A DNA stretch of 64,000 nt from Streptomyces griseoincarnatus (GCA_014649575.1 BMTH01000001.1:62001-126000), one strand, 5' to 3'; positions 46,498-57,629 are shown, numbered from the stretch's first letter. Notes: a model not told the origin generated them from the letters alone. Translations and numbers: made by a program.

Positions 46498-48009
46498 ATG
46501 AACGGCACCAGCACGGGCAAGGGCAACGACCCCACCCCGGGCGCCACGCCCCCCGTGATCGTCGTGGGCGCCGGACCCACCGGCCTCATCCTGGCGGGCG
46601 ACCTCGCCGAGGCCGGCATCGCCGTCACCCTGCTGGAGAAACGCCCCCGCCAAATCAGCAACCTCTCCCGCGCGTTCGGCGTCCACGCCCGCACACTGGA
46701 ACAGCTTGACGCCCGCGACCTCGCCGACGACCTGCTCGCCACCGGCAGCACCATCACGCAACTGCGGCTCTTCCGCCGCCTCTCACTCGACCTGACCACG
46801 CTGCCCTCCCGCTTCCCCTTCCTGCTGATCACCCCCCAGTACGAGGTCGAGCGCCTCCTGGAGCAGCGGGCCCGGCGGCTCGGCGTCCGGTTCCGGTACG
46901 AGACCGAACTCCTCGCGCTGCGCCAGGACGCCGACGGCGTGGACATCGACGTCCGCACCGGGGAGGGGACGACCACCACCCACCGTGCCGCCTACGTCGT
47001 CGGCGCAGACGGCCATCGCAGCACCGTGCGCCAGGCGATCGGGCAGCCCTTCCCCGGCGACTCCGTCATCACCTCCCTGTTCCTCGCCGACGTCCGGCTC
47101 GGCCAGAAGCCCGACAGCGTTCTCACCGTCGACGGCACCGGTGACGTCTTCGCGATGATCGCCTCCTTCGGCGACGGTTGGTACCGCGTCATGGGCTGGA
47201 ACCGCCGCAACGAAGTCCCGGACGACCACCCCCTCGACCTCGACGAGGTCAAGGACGTCACCCGTCGCGCCCTGGGCACCGACTACGGCATGCACGACGC
47301 CCGCTGGCTCTCCCGCTTCCACAGCGACGAACGCCAGGCACCCGAGTACCGGGCCGGCCGCGTCTTCCTCGCCGGCGACGCCGCCCACATCCACTCCCCC
47401 GCCGGCGGCCAGGGCATGAACACCGGGATGCAGGACGCCGCCAACCTCAGCTGGAAGCTCGCCGCCGTCTTCACAGGACAGGCCCCCGACAACCTCCTGG
47501 ACACCTACCAGACCGAACGCCACCCGGTCGGCAAGGCGGTCCTGCGCAGCAGCGGCGGCCTCCTCCGGCTGGCCCGCGCCAAGAACCCGGCCCTGCGTGC
47601 CCTGCGCGCCGTCGTCTCCGCCCTCGTCAACGCCGCCGCGCCCGCCCGGACCAAGGCCCTGGCTCAGATCACCGGCATCGGCTACCGCTACCCCGCCCCA
47701 CGCGGTGCCCACCCCCTCGTCGGCACCCGCGTCCAGGACGTCACCCTCAAAAGCGGCAAGCGCCTCCACGAAGCCCTCCGCGGCGGACACTTCGTCCTCA
47801 TCACCCCGCCCACCGTTCAACTCCCCCACCACACCGCCCCGGACGACAAGCCCGCCACACCCCCCGCCGTCGAACACTGGGCAGACGACCGGCGCACCAC
47901 CATCCTCGTGCGCCCCGACGGATACACAGCCTGGGCACAGGACGACGCCGACACCACAGCCATCGAGGCCGCAGTCTCCGCGCGTTTCAACGCCCCCGGC
48001 CGACATTGA
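46498..48009 (+). CDS. FAD-dependent aromatic monooxygenase (rifampicin/TetX-like class A)
   Basis: 503 residues from an ATG with GGAGG upstream. FAD motifs: VIVVGAGPTGLILAGDLAEA, the DG motif AAYVVGADGHRSTVRQAIG, and the GD motif RVFLAGDAAHIHSPAGGQGM. The C-terminal ~110 residues form the thioredoxin-like tail of PheA/TfdB-type phenol or polyketide hydroxylases. Repressed presumably by the divergent TetR. Could detoxify an aromatic antibiotic or hydroxylate a phenol; the substrate cannot be read from sequence. Confidence 0.93.
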   Translation: MNGTSTGKGNDPTPGATPPVIVVGAGPTGLILAGDLAEAGIAVTLLEKRPRQISNLSRAFGVHARTLEQLDARDLADDLLATGSTITQLRLFRRLSLDLTTLPSRFPFLLITPQYEVERLLEQRARRLGVRFRYETELLALRQDADGVDIDVRTGEGTTTTHRAAYVVGADGHRSTVRQAIGQPFPGDSVITSLFLADVRLGQKPDSVLTVDGTGDVFAMIASFGDGWYRVMGWNRRNEVPDDHPLDLDEVKDVTRRALGTDYGMHDARWLSRFHSDERQAPEYRAGRVFLAGDAAHIHSPAGGQGMNTGMQDAANLSWKLAAVFTGQAPDNLLDTYQTERHPVGKAVLRSSGGLLRLARAKNPALRALRAVVSALVNAAAPARTKALAQITGIGYRYPAPRGAHPLVGTRVQDVTLKSGKRLHEALRGGHFVLITPPTVQLPHHTAPDDKPATPPAVEHWADDRRTTILVRPDGYTAWAQDDADTTAIEAAVSARFNAPGRH

Positions 48010-48414
48010 CGTCCAAGGCCCTTGCCCGGCGAGCTGACTCGCTCACAGGACGCCGGTGCACGACCGTCACCGTCGGCAGTGCGAGCGCCGCGCAGACCCC
48101 CGGTACCGGCGGATGAACCCGCCACCAGCCGCCACCTGCCCAGAAGGCAGCCGACCGTATGCAAAGGCACCGTGCGAGGGTGCGGGAGGCTCGTGGGACC
48201 GTCGTCGCACCAGCCTCCGGCGCTTCGCCCGTGTGTCCCACAAGGCGCGGCGCGCCGTGACGGTCGGTCACAACGGCGGGTTGGAGCAGGCCACGAACCC
48301 GATGCTGCCGCCGGAAGGGTCGCGCCAGCAGTCCGGCCCCGGCCGCCGCTGTTACCACGGCTCCGGCACGGGAACCCGGCCACCCGGACAGCGACATCCA
48401 AGGAGGCGAGTGAC
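48010..48414. other. Intergenic stretch with a possible VOC relic
   Basis: 405 bases. On the minus strand near 48265-48335 a frame ends WRDPSGGSIGFVACSNPPL and stop, resembling the tail of a glyoxalase/VOC protein; nothing upstream of it is intact. An AGGAGG at 48401 belongs to the next gene. Confidence 0.35.
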
Positions 48415-48819
48415 ATGCCGGGACGCGAGGAAATGCCGTCGACCTTGGAGCGATCGTCCAAGGACGCCCAGCGAACATGGATCAAGGCGCACGACTCGGC
48501 CGTCGAGCAGTACGGCGAAGGCGAGCGAGCGCACCGGGTGGCATACGGCGCGCTGAAACACACATACGAGAAGGTCGGTGATCACTGGGAGCGCAAGGAG
48601 GGCGGGCGCAAGGGGCCCTCGGACCCGCGGTCGGCGAAGCCCCGGCAGCAGGGCGGCCGCAGCGGGGAAGGTGTCGACGAGAACGCGTCGAAAGAGCATC
48701 TCTATGCTCTCGCTCAGCGACTGGGTATCGACGGAAGGTCACGAATGTCGAAGTCCGAGCTGCGCGACGCGATCCGCAAGGCGAACCGCTCGGAGACGCG
48801 CGCAGCCCGTTCGAGCTGA
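48415..48819 (+). CDS. ChaB-family protein with Rho-N-like C terminus
   Basis: 134 residues. The ChaB domain (~5-65) reads MPSTLERSSKDAQRTWIKAH, SAVEQYGEGERAHRVAYGAL. A flexible charged linker follows, then a short SAP/Rho-N-type helix pair (SKEHLYALAQRLGIDGRSRM, SKSELRDAIRKAN). Many actinobacteria have this pairing; the role is unknown, perhaps nucleic-acid binding under stress. AGGAGG upstream of the ATG. Confidence 0.9.
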   Translation: MPGREEMPSTLERSSKDAQRTWIKAHDSAVEQYGEGERAHRVAYGALKHTYEKVGDHWERKEGGRKGPSDPRSAKPRQQGGRSGEGVDENASKEHLYALAQRLGIDGRSRMSKSELRDAIRKANRSETRAARSS

Positions 48820-49292
48820 CCGGACATGGGTGGTGACGGGCTCATCAGGGAATGCACAGCTGGTCATGTGAGGTGAGGCTGTGCAGGAACGTGGCCGCGT
48901 TCTTCGCGAGATTCTGGTGGACCGGCAGGTCTCCGAGCATCTCCTGCTCGTCGCAAGTCACGTGCAGCCCGGTGCCGGGCAGGGTGTCCCCCATGGCTTC
49001 AGGACGAGCGAAGACCTGGCTGTCCGCCTTGACGATGCCGGGGCTGAACGTCGCCGAACGCGAGACGACCACACTCATCCGACTGGACCGTAGCCGCGGG
49101 CCGTGACGAGGTGCACGTCGGCGAGAACGTCCAGACCGTCTTCGCCTCCATGCCCCTGGACCTCGCGGGCGACCTGCTGGCGAAGCCGCTCACGCTGGAT
49201 ATCACCATCGGCGAGTGGTTCGGCCACGCGTCCGTCATCCCCGCCCTCACCGAGGCCGTCACGGCGGGGATGCGGTAGGTCTGGTTCACCCG
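48820..49292. other. Region with short coding relics
   Basis: 473 bases. On the plus strand 49086-49278 reads VGENVQTVFASMPLDLAGDL, LAKPLTLDITIGEWFGHASV and ends at TAG; it looks like the last 60 residues of a larger enzyme (possibly a glycosidase) without its body. No intact gene. Confidence 0.35.
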
Positions 49293-51554
49293 TCACAGGT
49301 GCTCGATCAGCTTGTCGAGGGTGATGGGTACGTCGCGTACCCGGATGCCGGTGGCGTTGTGGACGGCGTTCCCGATCGCGGCCGCCGAGCCGACTGTGCC
49401 GATCTCCCCGAGCCCGCGAGCGCCGAGGCTCCTGGTCCCGACCTCCTCACTGCCGTCGCCCAGCGGCCCGGTGAGGACGGGGTCGGGCCGTCCGAGCAGG
49501 TGCACGTCGATGTCGGGAACGTCGGCGCTCACGGGCACGAGATAGTCGGCGAGCGTGCTGGATGCCAGGCGCCCGGTGTCGGGCTCCAGCGGGTTCTCCT
49601 CCAGCAGGGCGTGCCCGATACCGAAGATGACACCGCCGACGAGTTGGCTCCGCGCGGCCCGGGAGTTGATGACGCGGCCGACGTCCGCGACCGTGGTGAA
49701 CCGGGTGACGCGGGTTTCGCCGGTGAACCGGTTGACCCGTACCTCGCAGAAGTGGGCGCCGAAGCTGTGGTGGACATACCGCGGGTCGGGGTCGCCGGCT
49801 GACTCGGCGAGGGCCGTGATGCCTGGTGAATCGACGGCGGCCAGCAGGCTGCCGAAGGTCATCGACCGCCCTTGACCGTGCAGGACGCCGCGTTCGTAGC
49901 GCAGGTCGTCGGCGCTCGCTCCGCGCCACGGCGACCTGTCGTCGGTGACGGCGAGCCGCTTGAGCTCGTTGATCGCGTCGCGGGCGGCCCTCACGATCAA
50001 CGGCACGGTGGCGTGCGTGGCGCTTGATCCTGCCGCGGGCGCGCCCTGCGGCAGCAGGGTGTCGCCGATCTCGGGCGTCACTCGCGTCAGCGGGATCCCG
50101 AGGGCGTCGGCGCCGGAGATGCCCACCATGGTCGCCCCGCCGGTGCCGAAGTCCGAGATGCCGGTCGAGACGACGGCGGTGTCGTCCTCGAGCAACCGGA
50201 TCCGCACGCTCGCGGCCCGGCGGTGCGCCGGGTAGATGGCGGTGGCCATGCCGGTGCCGTACAGCCACTGCCCGTCGACGCGTGAGCGGGGCTTGGCGCT
50301 GCGGCCCGACCAGCCGAATCGCCGCGCGCCGACGCGGTAGCACTCCTCGAGGTGCTTGCTCGACCACGGCAAGCCTGTGGAAGGGCTCTTGGTGGCGTAG
50401 TTGCGCAGCCGGAGCTCCACCGGGTCTACGCCGGTGGCGACGGCCAGCTCGTCCATCGCCGTCTCCAGGGCGAAGGACCCGGGTGCCTCGTTGGGGCCGC
50501 GCATCGCCCGGCTCCCCGGGATGTCGAGGACGGCCAGCTGTGCGTCGACGTGCAGGTTCGGCGTGCGGTAGAGCGCGTCCGTGGTGGCGTGCGCCGGGGT
50601 CATGGGGAAGGTGACGGTGGTCGGGCGCTCGGAGACGCTCTGGTGGCTGATGGCGTTGAGGACGCCGTCGCGGGAGGCGCCCAGCCGGACGGTCTGTGTG
50701 AGCTGGGGCCGGTGGCCGGTGAGCGTGAACATCTGCTCGCGGGTGAGCACGAGGCGGACCGGGCGGCCGATCTCCCGGGCCGCGGCGGCGGCGAGCGGGG
50801 TGTCGCTCCACAGGATGACGCGGGCACCGAAGGCGCCGCCCACGTACTTCGTGATCAGCCGGACGTTCTGAGGCGGAACACCGATCCGCTGGGCCGTCCC
50901 GAGGGCGTACGCCGAGGGAACCTGCGCGCCGGCATGGATGGTGACCTGGTCCCCCTTCCAGACGGCGAGAACGGCGTGGGGCTCCATCGCCGCGTGGTGT
51001 TGCATCTGCTGGTGGAACTCGGCCTCCACGACGACGTCGCTGGCGGCGAGCGCGGCGTCGATGGAGGCGACGCCGGGCGCAAGGATGTTGAGGCTGCTCG
51101 GTGACCCGCTGATGGTGGGGCCGGCCGGAACGTGGGGCTCGTCCGCGAGCGAGGTGCGCGGTGGCCGGGTGTCGTAGGTCGCGGTGACCCTCGCGGCGGC
51201 GTCGCGTGCCTGTTCGGGGGTCTCGGCGACGACCATCGCGATGGCCTGGCCGTGGAAGTGGACCTCCGCGTCGCGCAGCGGGACGTAGTTCTCGACGAAG
51301 CCGGCGAGCGGACCGGTGATGGGATACAGGCCCAAGCGGGTGTCGGGCGCGGCATACACGCGCAGGACGCCGGGTGAGGCCAGTGCTGCCGCCGTGTCGA
51401 TGCCGGTGAGGGTGCCTCGCGCAATGGTGCTGGTGACGAGATGGGCGTGCGCGAGGCCGGGGGCGCGGTAGTCACCGGAGTACTCGGCCGCGCCGGTGAC
51501 TTTCAGCCTGCCGTCGACGCGCTCGGTCTCGCGTCCGACTGGGGAACGGGACAT
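49293..51554 (-). CDS. Molybdopterin-binding subunit of aldehyde/xanthine dehydrogenase (PaoC-like)
   Basis: 753 residues. Large subunit of the xanthine-oxidase family: SPVGRETERVDGRLKVTGAA, EYSGDY at the N terminus, YVGGAFGARVILWSDTPLAA, RAMRGPNEAPGSFALETAMD and the C-terminal GARGLGEIGTVGSAAAIGNA with the active-site glutamate. Together with the FeS and FAD subunits it forms an exported aldehyde oxidoreductase like E. coli PaoABC. Start ATG at 51554, 10 bases after the XdhC-like stop. Confidence 0.94.
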   Translation of the reverse strand: MSRSPVGRETERVDGRLKVTGAAEYSGDYRAPGLAHAHLVTSTIARGTLTGIDTAAALASPGVLRVYAAPDTRLGLYPITGPLAGFVENYVPLRDAEVHFHGQAIAMVVAETPEQARDAAARVTATYDTRPPRTSLADEPHVPAGPTISGSPSSLNILAPGVASIDAALAASDVVVEAEFHQQMQHHAAMEPHAVLAVWKGDQVTIHAGAQVPSAYALGTAQRIGVPPQNVRLITKYVGGAFGARVILWSDTPLAAAAAREIGRPVRLVLTREQMFTLTGHRPQLTQTVRLGASRDGVLNAISHQSVSERPTTVTFPMTPAHATTDALYRTPNLHVDAQLAVLDIPGSRAMRGPNEAPGSFALETAMDELAVATGVDPVELRLRNYATKSPSTGLPWSSKHLEECYRVGARRFGWSGRSAKPRSRVDGQWLYGTGMATAIYPAHRRAASVRIRLLEDDTAVVSTGISDFGTGGATMVGISGADALGIPLTRVTPEIGDTLLPQGAPAAGSSATHATVPLIVRAARDAINELKRLAVTDDRSPWRGASADDLRYERGVLHGQGRSMTFGSLLAAVDSPGITALAESAGDPDPRYVHHSFGAHFCEVRVNRFTGETRVTRFTTVADVGRVINSRAARSQLVGGVIFGIGHALLEENPLEPDTGRLASSTLADYLVPVSADVPDIDVHLLGRPDPVLTGPLGDGSEEVGTRSLGARGLGEIGTVGSAAAIGNAVHNATGIRVRDVPITLDKLIEHL

Positions 51555-51564
51555 CGTGAATCCT

Positions 51565-52767
51565 TCAGCTGCTGAATGCGAGTGCGCCGGTCGACGGAGC
51601 ACTGTGGTGGATGGGGACCCCGGTGCTCAGGGGTGCCCCCGAGCCGCCGTGCCGGTGGGCGACGACCTCCGCCGCGATCGACAGCGCCGTCTCCTGCGGG
51701 GTTCGTGCCCCGAGGTCGAGGCCGATGGGCGAATGCAGGCGATCGAGCTCGCTTTGGGTGAGACCGGCCTCACGGAGCCGGGTCAGGCGTTCCTCGTGGG
51801 TGCGGCGGGACCCCATGGCACCCACGTACGCGACTGGCATGCGTAGCGCGGCGGTCAGGAGGGGCAGGTCGAACTTGGGGTCGTGGGTGAGCACGCACAC
51901 GACGGTGCGCCGGTCCAGCAGGCCGGCCTCGGCCTGGGACCCGAGATAGCGGTGCGGCCACTCGACGACGACCTCCGCGTCCGGGAACCGTTCCGGGGTG
52001 GCGAACGTGGCCCTGGCGTCGCAGACGGTCACCCGACAGCCGAGGAAGGAGCCGAGCCGGGCCAGCGCGGCTGCGTGGTCGATGGCGCCGAAGACCAGCA
52101 TGCGAGGCGGTGGGGAGCTGCTCTCCACCAGCAAAGTCATCGGCTCCCGGCAGTAGCTGTCGGCCACCCCGAGCTCGAGCGTGCCGGTCCGCCCTGCGTG
52201 CAGGGCACCGATGGTCCGTGCCTCGGCGACCTGGTCGAGCAGTTCGTCCCCGAGCGTTCCCGCGACGGATCGCCCGGGCCTGACGACGATCGCTCGACCG
52301 AGGTGGGTCTCCGGGCCGCGCACGATCGTGGCCACGGCCACCGCCCGGCCGCCCGCGGCATCGGCCAGAGCCGATGCGAGCCATGGTTCGGTGGTCGGGT
52401 CGTGGTGGCGCAGGAGGAGTTCGATGGTGCCGCCGCAGGTCAGACCTACGTCGAACGCGTCGGCGTCGCTGTATCCGAAGCGCAGGGCGCGGGCTTGGCG
52501 GTCCCCGGCCAGCATGTCCCGACACGTGTCGTGGACCGCGGCGTCGACGCACCCGCCCGACACGTTGCCCAGCACAGTGCCGTCCGCGTCCACGACCAGG
52601 GACGAGCCGGGCTGCCGCGGAGCGCTGCCGGCGACACTCGTGACGGTGGCGGCCACGAACGGGATCCCACGACGGACAGGTCCGACCAGGTCAGCGGCGA
52701 TCTCAAGCATGTGGGCCGCCAGATCCGGGGCCGCCTGCCTGGACGGAGTCAGACCGGCCGGGGCCAC
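51565..52767 (-). CDS. XdhC/PaoD-type molybdenum cofactor insertion factor
   Basis: 400 residues. The N-terminal CoxI-like half has ATVTSVAGSAPRQPGSSLVV, GNVSGGCVDAAV. The C-terminal half has the Rossmann-type RMLVFGAIDHAAALARLGSF, VCVLTHDPKFDLPLLTAALR and YVGAMGSRRTHEERLTRLRE. It binds and matures the cofactor for the large subunit. Usual pao gene orders place this factor last; here it lies between the FAD and molybdenum subunit genes. GTG start. Confidence 0.93.
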   Translation of the reverse strand: MAPAGLTPSRQAAPDLAAHMLEIAADLVGPVRRGIPFVAATVTSVAGSAPRQPGSSLVVDADGTVLGNVSGGCVDAAVHDTCRDMLAGDRQARALRFGYSDADAFDVGLTCGGTIELLLRHHDPTTEPWLASALADAAGGRAVAVATIVRGPETHLGRAIVVRPGRSVAGTLGDELLDQVAEARTIGALHAGRTGTLELGVADSYCREPMTLLVESSSPPPRMLVFGAIDHAAALARLGSFLGCRVTVCDARATFATPERFPDAEVVVEWPHRYLGSQAEAGLLDRRTVVCVLTHDPKFDLPLLTAALRMPVAYVGAMGSRRTHEERLTRLREAGLTQSELDRLHSPIGLDLGARTPQETALSIAAEVVAHRHGGSGAPLSTGVPIHHSAPSTGALAFSS

Positions 52768-52776
52768 GTCCGCCGC

Positions 52777-53753
52777 TCACCTGTTGTCCCGCAGTTCGGT
52801 CAGTGCCCGTATTACGGTGCGACGCAGCAGCGCGGGCTTGAACCGGTTGTGCTCCCGTGGTCGGGCGCCGTCCGCGGCACTGGCGGCGGCCGCCTCGAAC
52901 GTTGCGGACGTGGCGGGCCGGCCCGTCAGGGCGTGTTCGACGGCCGTCAGCCTCCACGGCCTGGTCCCTACCCCGCCCGCGGCGATCCGGGCGTTCACGA
53001 TGGTGCGTCCACGCAGTTGGAGGGCGACGGCGGCCGACGTGAGCGCGAACTCGTACGACTGACGGTCGCGGACCTTCAGGTAGAGCGAGTGCGCCGCCCA
53101 GGGCGAACGGGGCACGGTGATCCCGGTGATGAGCTCGTCCGGCCGCAGCACGTTCTCGACGTCCGGGGTGGCACCAGGCAGGGTGTAGAACGTCTCCATG
53201 GGTACGGTGCGCGTGCCGCGTGCGGAGGCCAGGTGCACGGTCGCGCTCAACGCCACCAGCGGGACGGCGAGGTCACTGGGATGGGCGGCGATGCACGCGT
53301 CGCTGGTGCCCAGCACGGCGTGGCTGCGGTTGATCCCGTCCAGGGCTGAGCAGCCGCTGCCCGGCTCACGCTTGTTGCACGGAGTCGTGACGTCGCGGAA
53401 GTAGCTGCACCGCGTGCGCTGCAGCAGGTTGCCGCCGATGCTCGCCATGTTGCGCAGCTGGGCCGAGGCACTCAGCTCCAGCGCCTGCGCGATCATCGGG
53501 TAGTGCTGGCGCACGGCGCGTGCGGCAGCCACGTCGCTCATTCGTTCAAGCGCACCGACGTGGAGACCCTCGTGGTCCAAGGTGATGCCGTCCAGTGGCA
53601 GCCGGTTGATGTCCACGAGACGGTCGGGTGACATCACCTCGAGCTTCATGAGGTCCACCAGGGTGGTGCCACCGGCGAGGAACGCGGTGTCCGGCCCGGC
53701 GGCCCGCACGGCCTCACGGACCGTCCGCGCCTGGGCGTAGGTGTAGGGCCGCA

Positions 53754-53754
<1 letters not shown>
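52777..53754 (-). CDS. FAD-binding subunit with extra FeS loop (PaoB-like)
   Basis: 325 residues. FAD_binding_5 / CO-dehydrogenase flavoprotein fold: GPDTAFLAGGTTLVDLMKLE and QLRNMASIGGNLLQRTRCSY. A cysteine-rich insert (TRCSYFRDVTTPCNKREPGS, GCSALDG, DACIAA) matches the PaoB loop that binds a 4Fe-4S cluster. Start overlaps the previous stop, fixing ATG at 53754. Confidence 0.94.
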
Positions 53755-54380
<626 letters not shown>

Positions 54381-54659
54381 TGCCTCCTGGCTGTTCGCGA
54401 GTTCGGAGTGGGGAAGGCCGGCGCCGCGACCACGCGTGTGGTCTCCGGGTCAAGCGCTGCTCCAAGGCTGGCCGCCGGGAGCAGGATCATCCAGGCTCTG
54501 CCGATCCCAGGCTGAGGTCGAGCTGAAGGAGCCGGAGCGGGCATCGATCCGGGTCCGCGGGACGGTGCGGGATCCGATCGGCCGCATGTGACGCACCACG
54601 CGTCGGGACGGCAGAGGTCCGGCCGGTTCGGTGAACACAGAGGACGGCGCACGACGACC

Positions 54660-54860
54660 GACCGCGCGAGGTCGGGCCGGGCCGGGCCGACCGGTTTCCT
54701 CCGACGGCGACAGGCGGCACTGCAGCCGGAGGACGTCATGCCCGTACGTGGTGCGCCACGAGGACCAGCGAGCTGTGGGCGGGAGAAGGTGGCTCGGCCG
54801 TGCAGCATGTCGACCGACCACTACGACAGTCGGTGCCGGCCTCGGGCGCCGTCAGGACGG
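54660..54860 (+). pseudogene. Decayed, inverted copy of an MmyB-type regulator N terminus
   Basis: Plus-strand frame reads GRAGPTGFLRRRQAALQPED, then VARPCSMSTDHYDSR. This parallels the intact minus-strand neighbour (DRAGLAGFLRNRREALQPED, VATLCNMSADYYSRL). Only the HTH part is present, with several damaged positions and no C-terminal domain. It ends close to the 3' end of the intact gene. Confidence 0.75.
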
Positions 54861-54893
54861 CATCCGGCGGAGTCGGTCTTCGGTTCGCCGGTT

Positions 54894-55733
54894 TCAGTGC
54901 AGTGTCTGCGTGCCGATCACGGACAGGACCTGCAGCTTCTCGTAGCTCTCCGTGCCCGGAACGGCGGTGTAGACCATCAAGGAATGGGCCTGGTCGGGAT
55001 CGATCAGGCGCTGGCAGTTCAGCTCCAGGGCACCGACCTCGGGGTGAACGAAATGCTTGACCTCGCGCGGACGGATCCCGATCTCATGGTCGTCCCACAC
55101 CCGCCGGAACTCTTCGCTGGAGTCCAGGAGCAGATCCGCCAGATATGCGGCTCGGGAGTCGGGACCCCGGAGGGTGACGATCGCGCGCAGGCCTGCGGCG
55201 TACATCCGGGTCATGAACGCGTGCTGCTCCGGAGCGTACAGGTCCCGGGCACCGGGTTCGGTGAACCACCGGTAGCCACTGCTGCGAGCAGGACCCGTGT
55301 ACTGCGTCGTGTCGCCGGTGAGGGCGACGCCCATCGGTGTCTGCCGCAAGGTCTCGCCGAGCTCGGTGACGATCTCCGCGGGCGTGTCGTGCAGCCGGTC
55401 CAGAACACGCAGCAACCCCGGGCTGATGTGCTCACTGGAGCTGTCACGCGGCGGCGGGTTGTGCCCGGCCAGCCGGAACAGATGGTCACGCTCGTCTATG
55501 GACAGGTGGAGTCCCTGGGCGATCGAGGCGAGCATCTGCGGTGACGGCTGCGGACCGCGCTCGCGCTCCAGACGGGAGTAGTAGTCGGCCGACATGTTGC
55601 ACAGCGTCGCCACCTCCTCCCGCCGTAGCCCGGTAGTCCGGCGGCGCCGTCCCCGAGGCATTCCGACGTCCTCCGGCTGCAGCGCCTCACGACGGTTGCG
55701 GAGAAAGCCCGCCAGCCCTGCGCGATCGATCAC
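54894..55733 (-). CDS. MmyB-like XRE-family regulator
   Basis: 279 residues from the GTG at 55733 (GGAAGGGGAG upstream). HTH: LAGFLRNRREALQPEDVGMP, GLRREEVATLCNMSADYYSR. C-terminal MmyB-type ligand domain: VALTGDTTQYTGPARSSGYR, WFTEPGARDLYAPEQHAF and a PAS-like LQVLSVIGTQ end, thought to bind fatty acids or related ligands. Family members often control an adjacent SDR; here an SDR lies at 56697 beyond the IS relic. Confidence 0.92.
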   Translation of the reverse strand: MIDRAGLAGFLRNRREALQPEDVGMPRGRRRRTTGLRREEVATLCNMSADYYSRLERERGPQPSPQMLASIAQGLHLSIDERDHLFRLAGHNPPPRDSSSEHISPGLLRVLDRLHDTPAEIVTELGETLRQTPMGVALTGDTTQYTGPARSSGYRWFTEPGARDLYAPEQHAFMTRMYAAGLRAIVTLRGPDSRAAYLADLLLDSSEEFRRVWDDHEIGIRPREVKHFVHPEVGALELNCQRLIDPDQAHSLMVYTAVPGTESYEKLQVLSVIGTQTLH

Positions 55734-56696
55734 GGCGCTCCCCTTCCGAGAGTTCTGCCTCGTTTCCCCGTGCTGTTTCAGTTCTATCGCCCGTGCATTC
55801 GCGCATCCACGGCTTGTCGATCCCCCCTTACCGGCTCCGACAGGGGCTGGTTGACGAGCGGACGGTCTCCTGGCCGCACGGCTTCCGCCGCCCACGGATC
55901 CGCTGGGAACGACGCGACGACATCCACGAAGCCTTCCTCGGACCCGCTGTCTGCCTGATCACCCGCCGGCACGTCCTGAGGCGTTGTCAGGGCTGGTCAA
56001 GACCCGCGTCGCGCGTCAGCGCACGGTCGACGGGCCTTCCCCGCGGGGCGGGTCCGGGTTGCCGCCGCGCCTGCGGGCCACCGGTCCAGGTCAGTTGTCG
56101 GGGAGGCGAAGAAGAGGATGGATCTCTCACGCGGCCCGGACCTGGCTCGAGGCCCCTCCCCACATCAGGCACGTGTCATGCCGGTCGGCGCCTGCCGGCT
56201 CAACCTCCAAGGGCGCTGGTGGCGCGTCTTCCGCACCTTCCAGGCGATTACGCCGTTCCTCGGTCGCGGACGTCGCAGCACGGGGCGGAGCGGACGGGAT
56301 CGAAGGACTGGTCGGAGAGCATGACCAGGTCGGCCTCTCCTCGTGTCGCGACCCATGTACTGACGGCGGCGTCGTCGCAGGCCAAGTGCGACGGCGATGG
56401 CGGTGCAAGCGTCGTGATCGACGCGGCCGGCCCCGCTGCCCCGGGCGAGCAGGCGTACGCGGACCACCGGCATGAAGCTGATCGCCCAACCCTGAACTCT
56501 CCCCCTCGGTACTGCCGCCCTCCTACCGCCCACGCGTCCGCCCAGCCGGCTCGTCAATCCGCCCCTCCTGGACCACGCAGAGGGACGGATCGGCGAGCCC
56601 TGGACCGGTGAGTCCTGGATGCGTGGCCGACGACCGCCCAGCATGGACGCACACGCCGAACGCGGCTGACGCGTCACTGAACGAAAGAGACCACTG
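55734..56696. other. Intergenic region with transposase remnant
   Basis: 963 bases between the MmyB-type gene and the SDR. Apart from the IS5-type tail listed separately, no intact gene is recognised. Frames across 55990-56600 show no known domain. Confidence 0.45.
55850..55985 (+). mobile_element. IS5-family transposase C-terminal remnant
   Basis: VDERTVSWPHGFRRPRIRWE, then RRDDIHEAFLGPAVCLITRR is the characteristic C terminus of actinobacterial IS5-type transposases. Only ~45 residues remain and no terminal inverted repeats could be assigned. It indicates past insertion next to the MmyB/SDR pair and the inverted relic. Confidence 0.75.
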
Positions 56697-57629
56697 ATGG
56701 CTCGGAACATCGACATCACCCTCCCCGATCTGTCCGGGAAGATCGCCCTCGTCACCGGGGCGAGCGACGGGATCGGGTTCATCATTGCCTCCCGCCTCGC
56801 CCGAGCGGGCGCAGAGGTGATCATGCCGGTCCGCAACCCCGCCAAGGGTGAGCAGGCCGCCGACCGTATCCGTGACCTCGTTCCGGAGGCGAGAGTCACC
56901 ACCCGGGCCCTGGACCTGGCCTCGCTCGACTCCGTGACCGCCCTCACCCAGCAGCTCGAGGGCGAGGGCCGCCCGATCAACCTGCTCATCAACAACGCCG
57001 GCGTGATGCAACCCCCGAGCCGCCTGACCACCCAGGACGGGTTCGAGCTGCAGTTCGGCACCAACCACCTCGGCCACTTCGCCCTCACCCAGGGCCTCCT
57101 GCCCCTGCTCATCAAGGGCAAGGCCCGAGTCACCCACCAGACCAGCATCGCCGCCCGCAGCGGCGCGATCAACTGGGACGACCTGAACTGGGACCGGGAC
57201 TACGACGTCACGAAGGCCTACCGACAGTCCAAGATCGCCGTGGGCCTGTTCTCCCGCGAACTCGACGTCCGCAGCGCCGCGGCCGGCTGGGGCATCACCA
57301 GCAACCTCTCCCACCCCGGCATCTCCCCCACCAACCTTCTCTCCGCCCAGCCCGGCATGGGACGGAAGAAGGACACCGGCGCCGTCCGGATGATCCGCAT
57401 GCTCTCCCGCGTCCGCATCCTCGGCACCCCCGCCACCGCCGCCCTCCCCGCACTCCTGGCCGCCACCGGCCCCGACGCGCGGGGAGGCCAGTTCTACGGC
57501 CCCGACCGAGCCGACGTCGGCGGCGCTCCCGCCGAGCAGATGCTGTGGCCTCCGCTGCGCGACATGGACGAGGCCCGCAAGATCTGGGAGGCGTCCGAGC
57601 GGCTGGTCGGTGCCCGATTCCCCGCCTGA
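56697..57629 (+). CDS. Short-chain dehydrogenase/reductase
   Basis: 310 residues. SDR fold: [20 protein letters not shown] (TGxxxGIG), [30 protein letters not shown], then a YxxxK-type site in [17 protein letters not shown] and [12 protein letters not shown]. It is of the retinol-dehydrogenase-like type (SDR_c7) common beside MmyB regulators. Substrate unknown. Confidence 0.92.
   Translation: MARNIDITLPDLSGKIALVTGASDGIGFIIASRLARAGAEVIMPVRNPAKGEQAADRIRDLVPEARVTTRALDLASLDSVTALTQQLEGEGRPINLLINNAGVMQPPSRLTTQDGFELQFGTNHLGHFALTQGLLPLLIKGKARVTHQTSIAARSGAINWDDLNWDRDYDVTKAYRQSKIAVGLFSRELDVRSAAAGWGITSNLSHPGISPTNLLSAQPGMGRKKDTGAVRMIRMLSRVRILGTPATAALPALLAATGPDARGGQFYGPDRADVGGAPAEQMLWPPLRDMDEARKIWEASERLVGARFPA

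Noticed and set aside
49103..49324. Serine/proline-rich small plus-strand frame
   Set aside because: Composition is typical of an out-of-frame reading of GC-rich coding DNA; the alternative frame gives a better relic of an enzyme C terminus.
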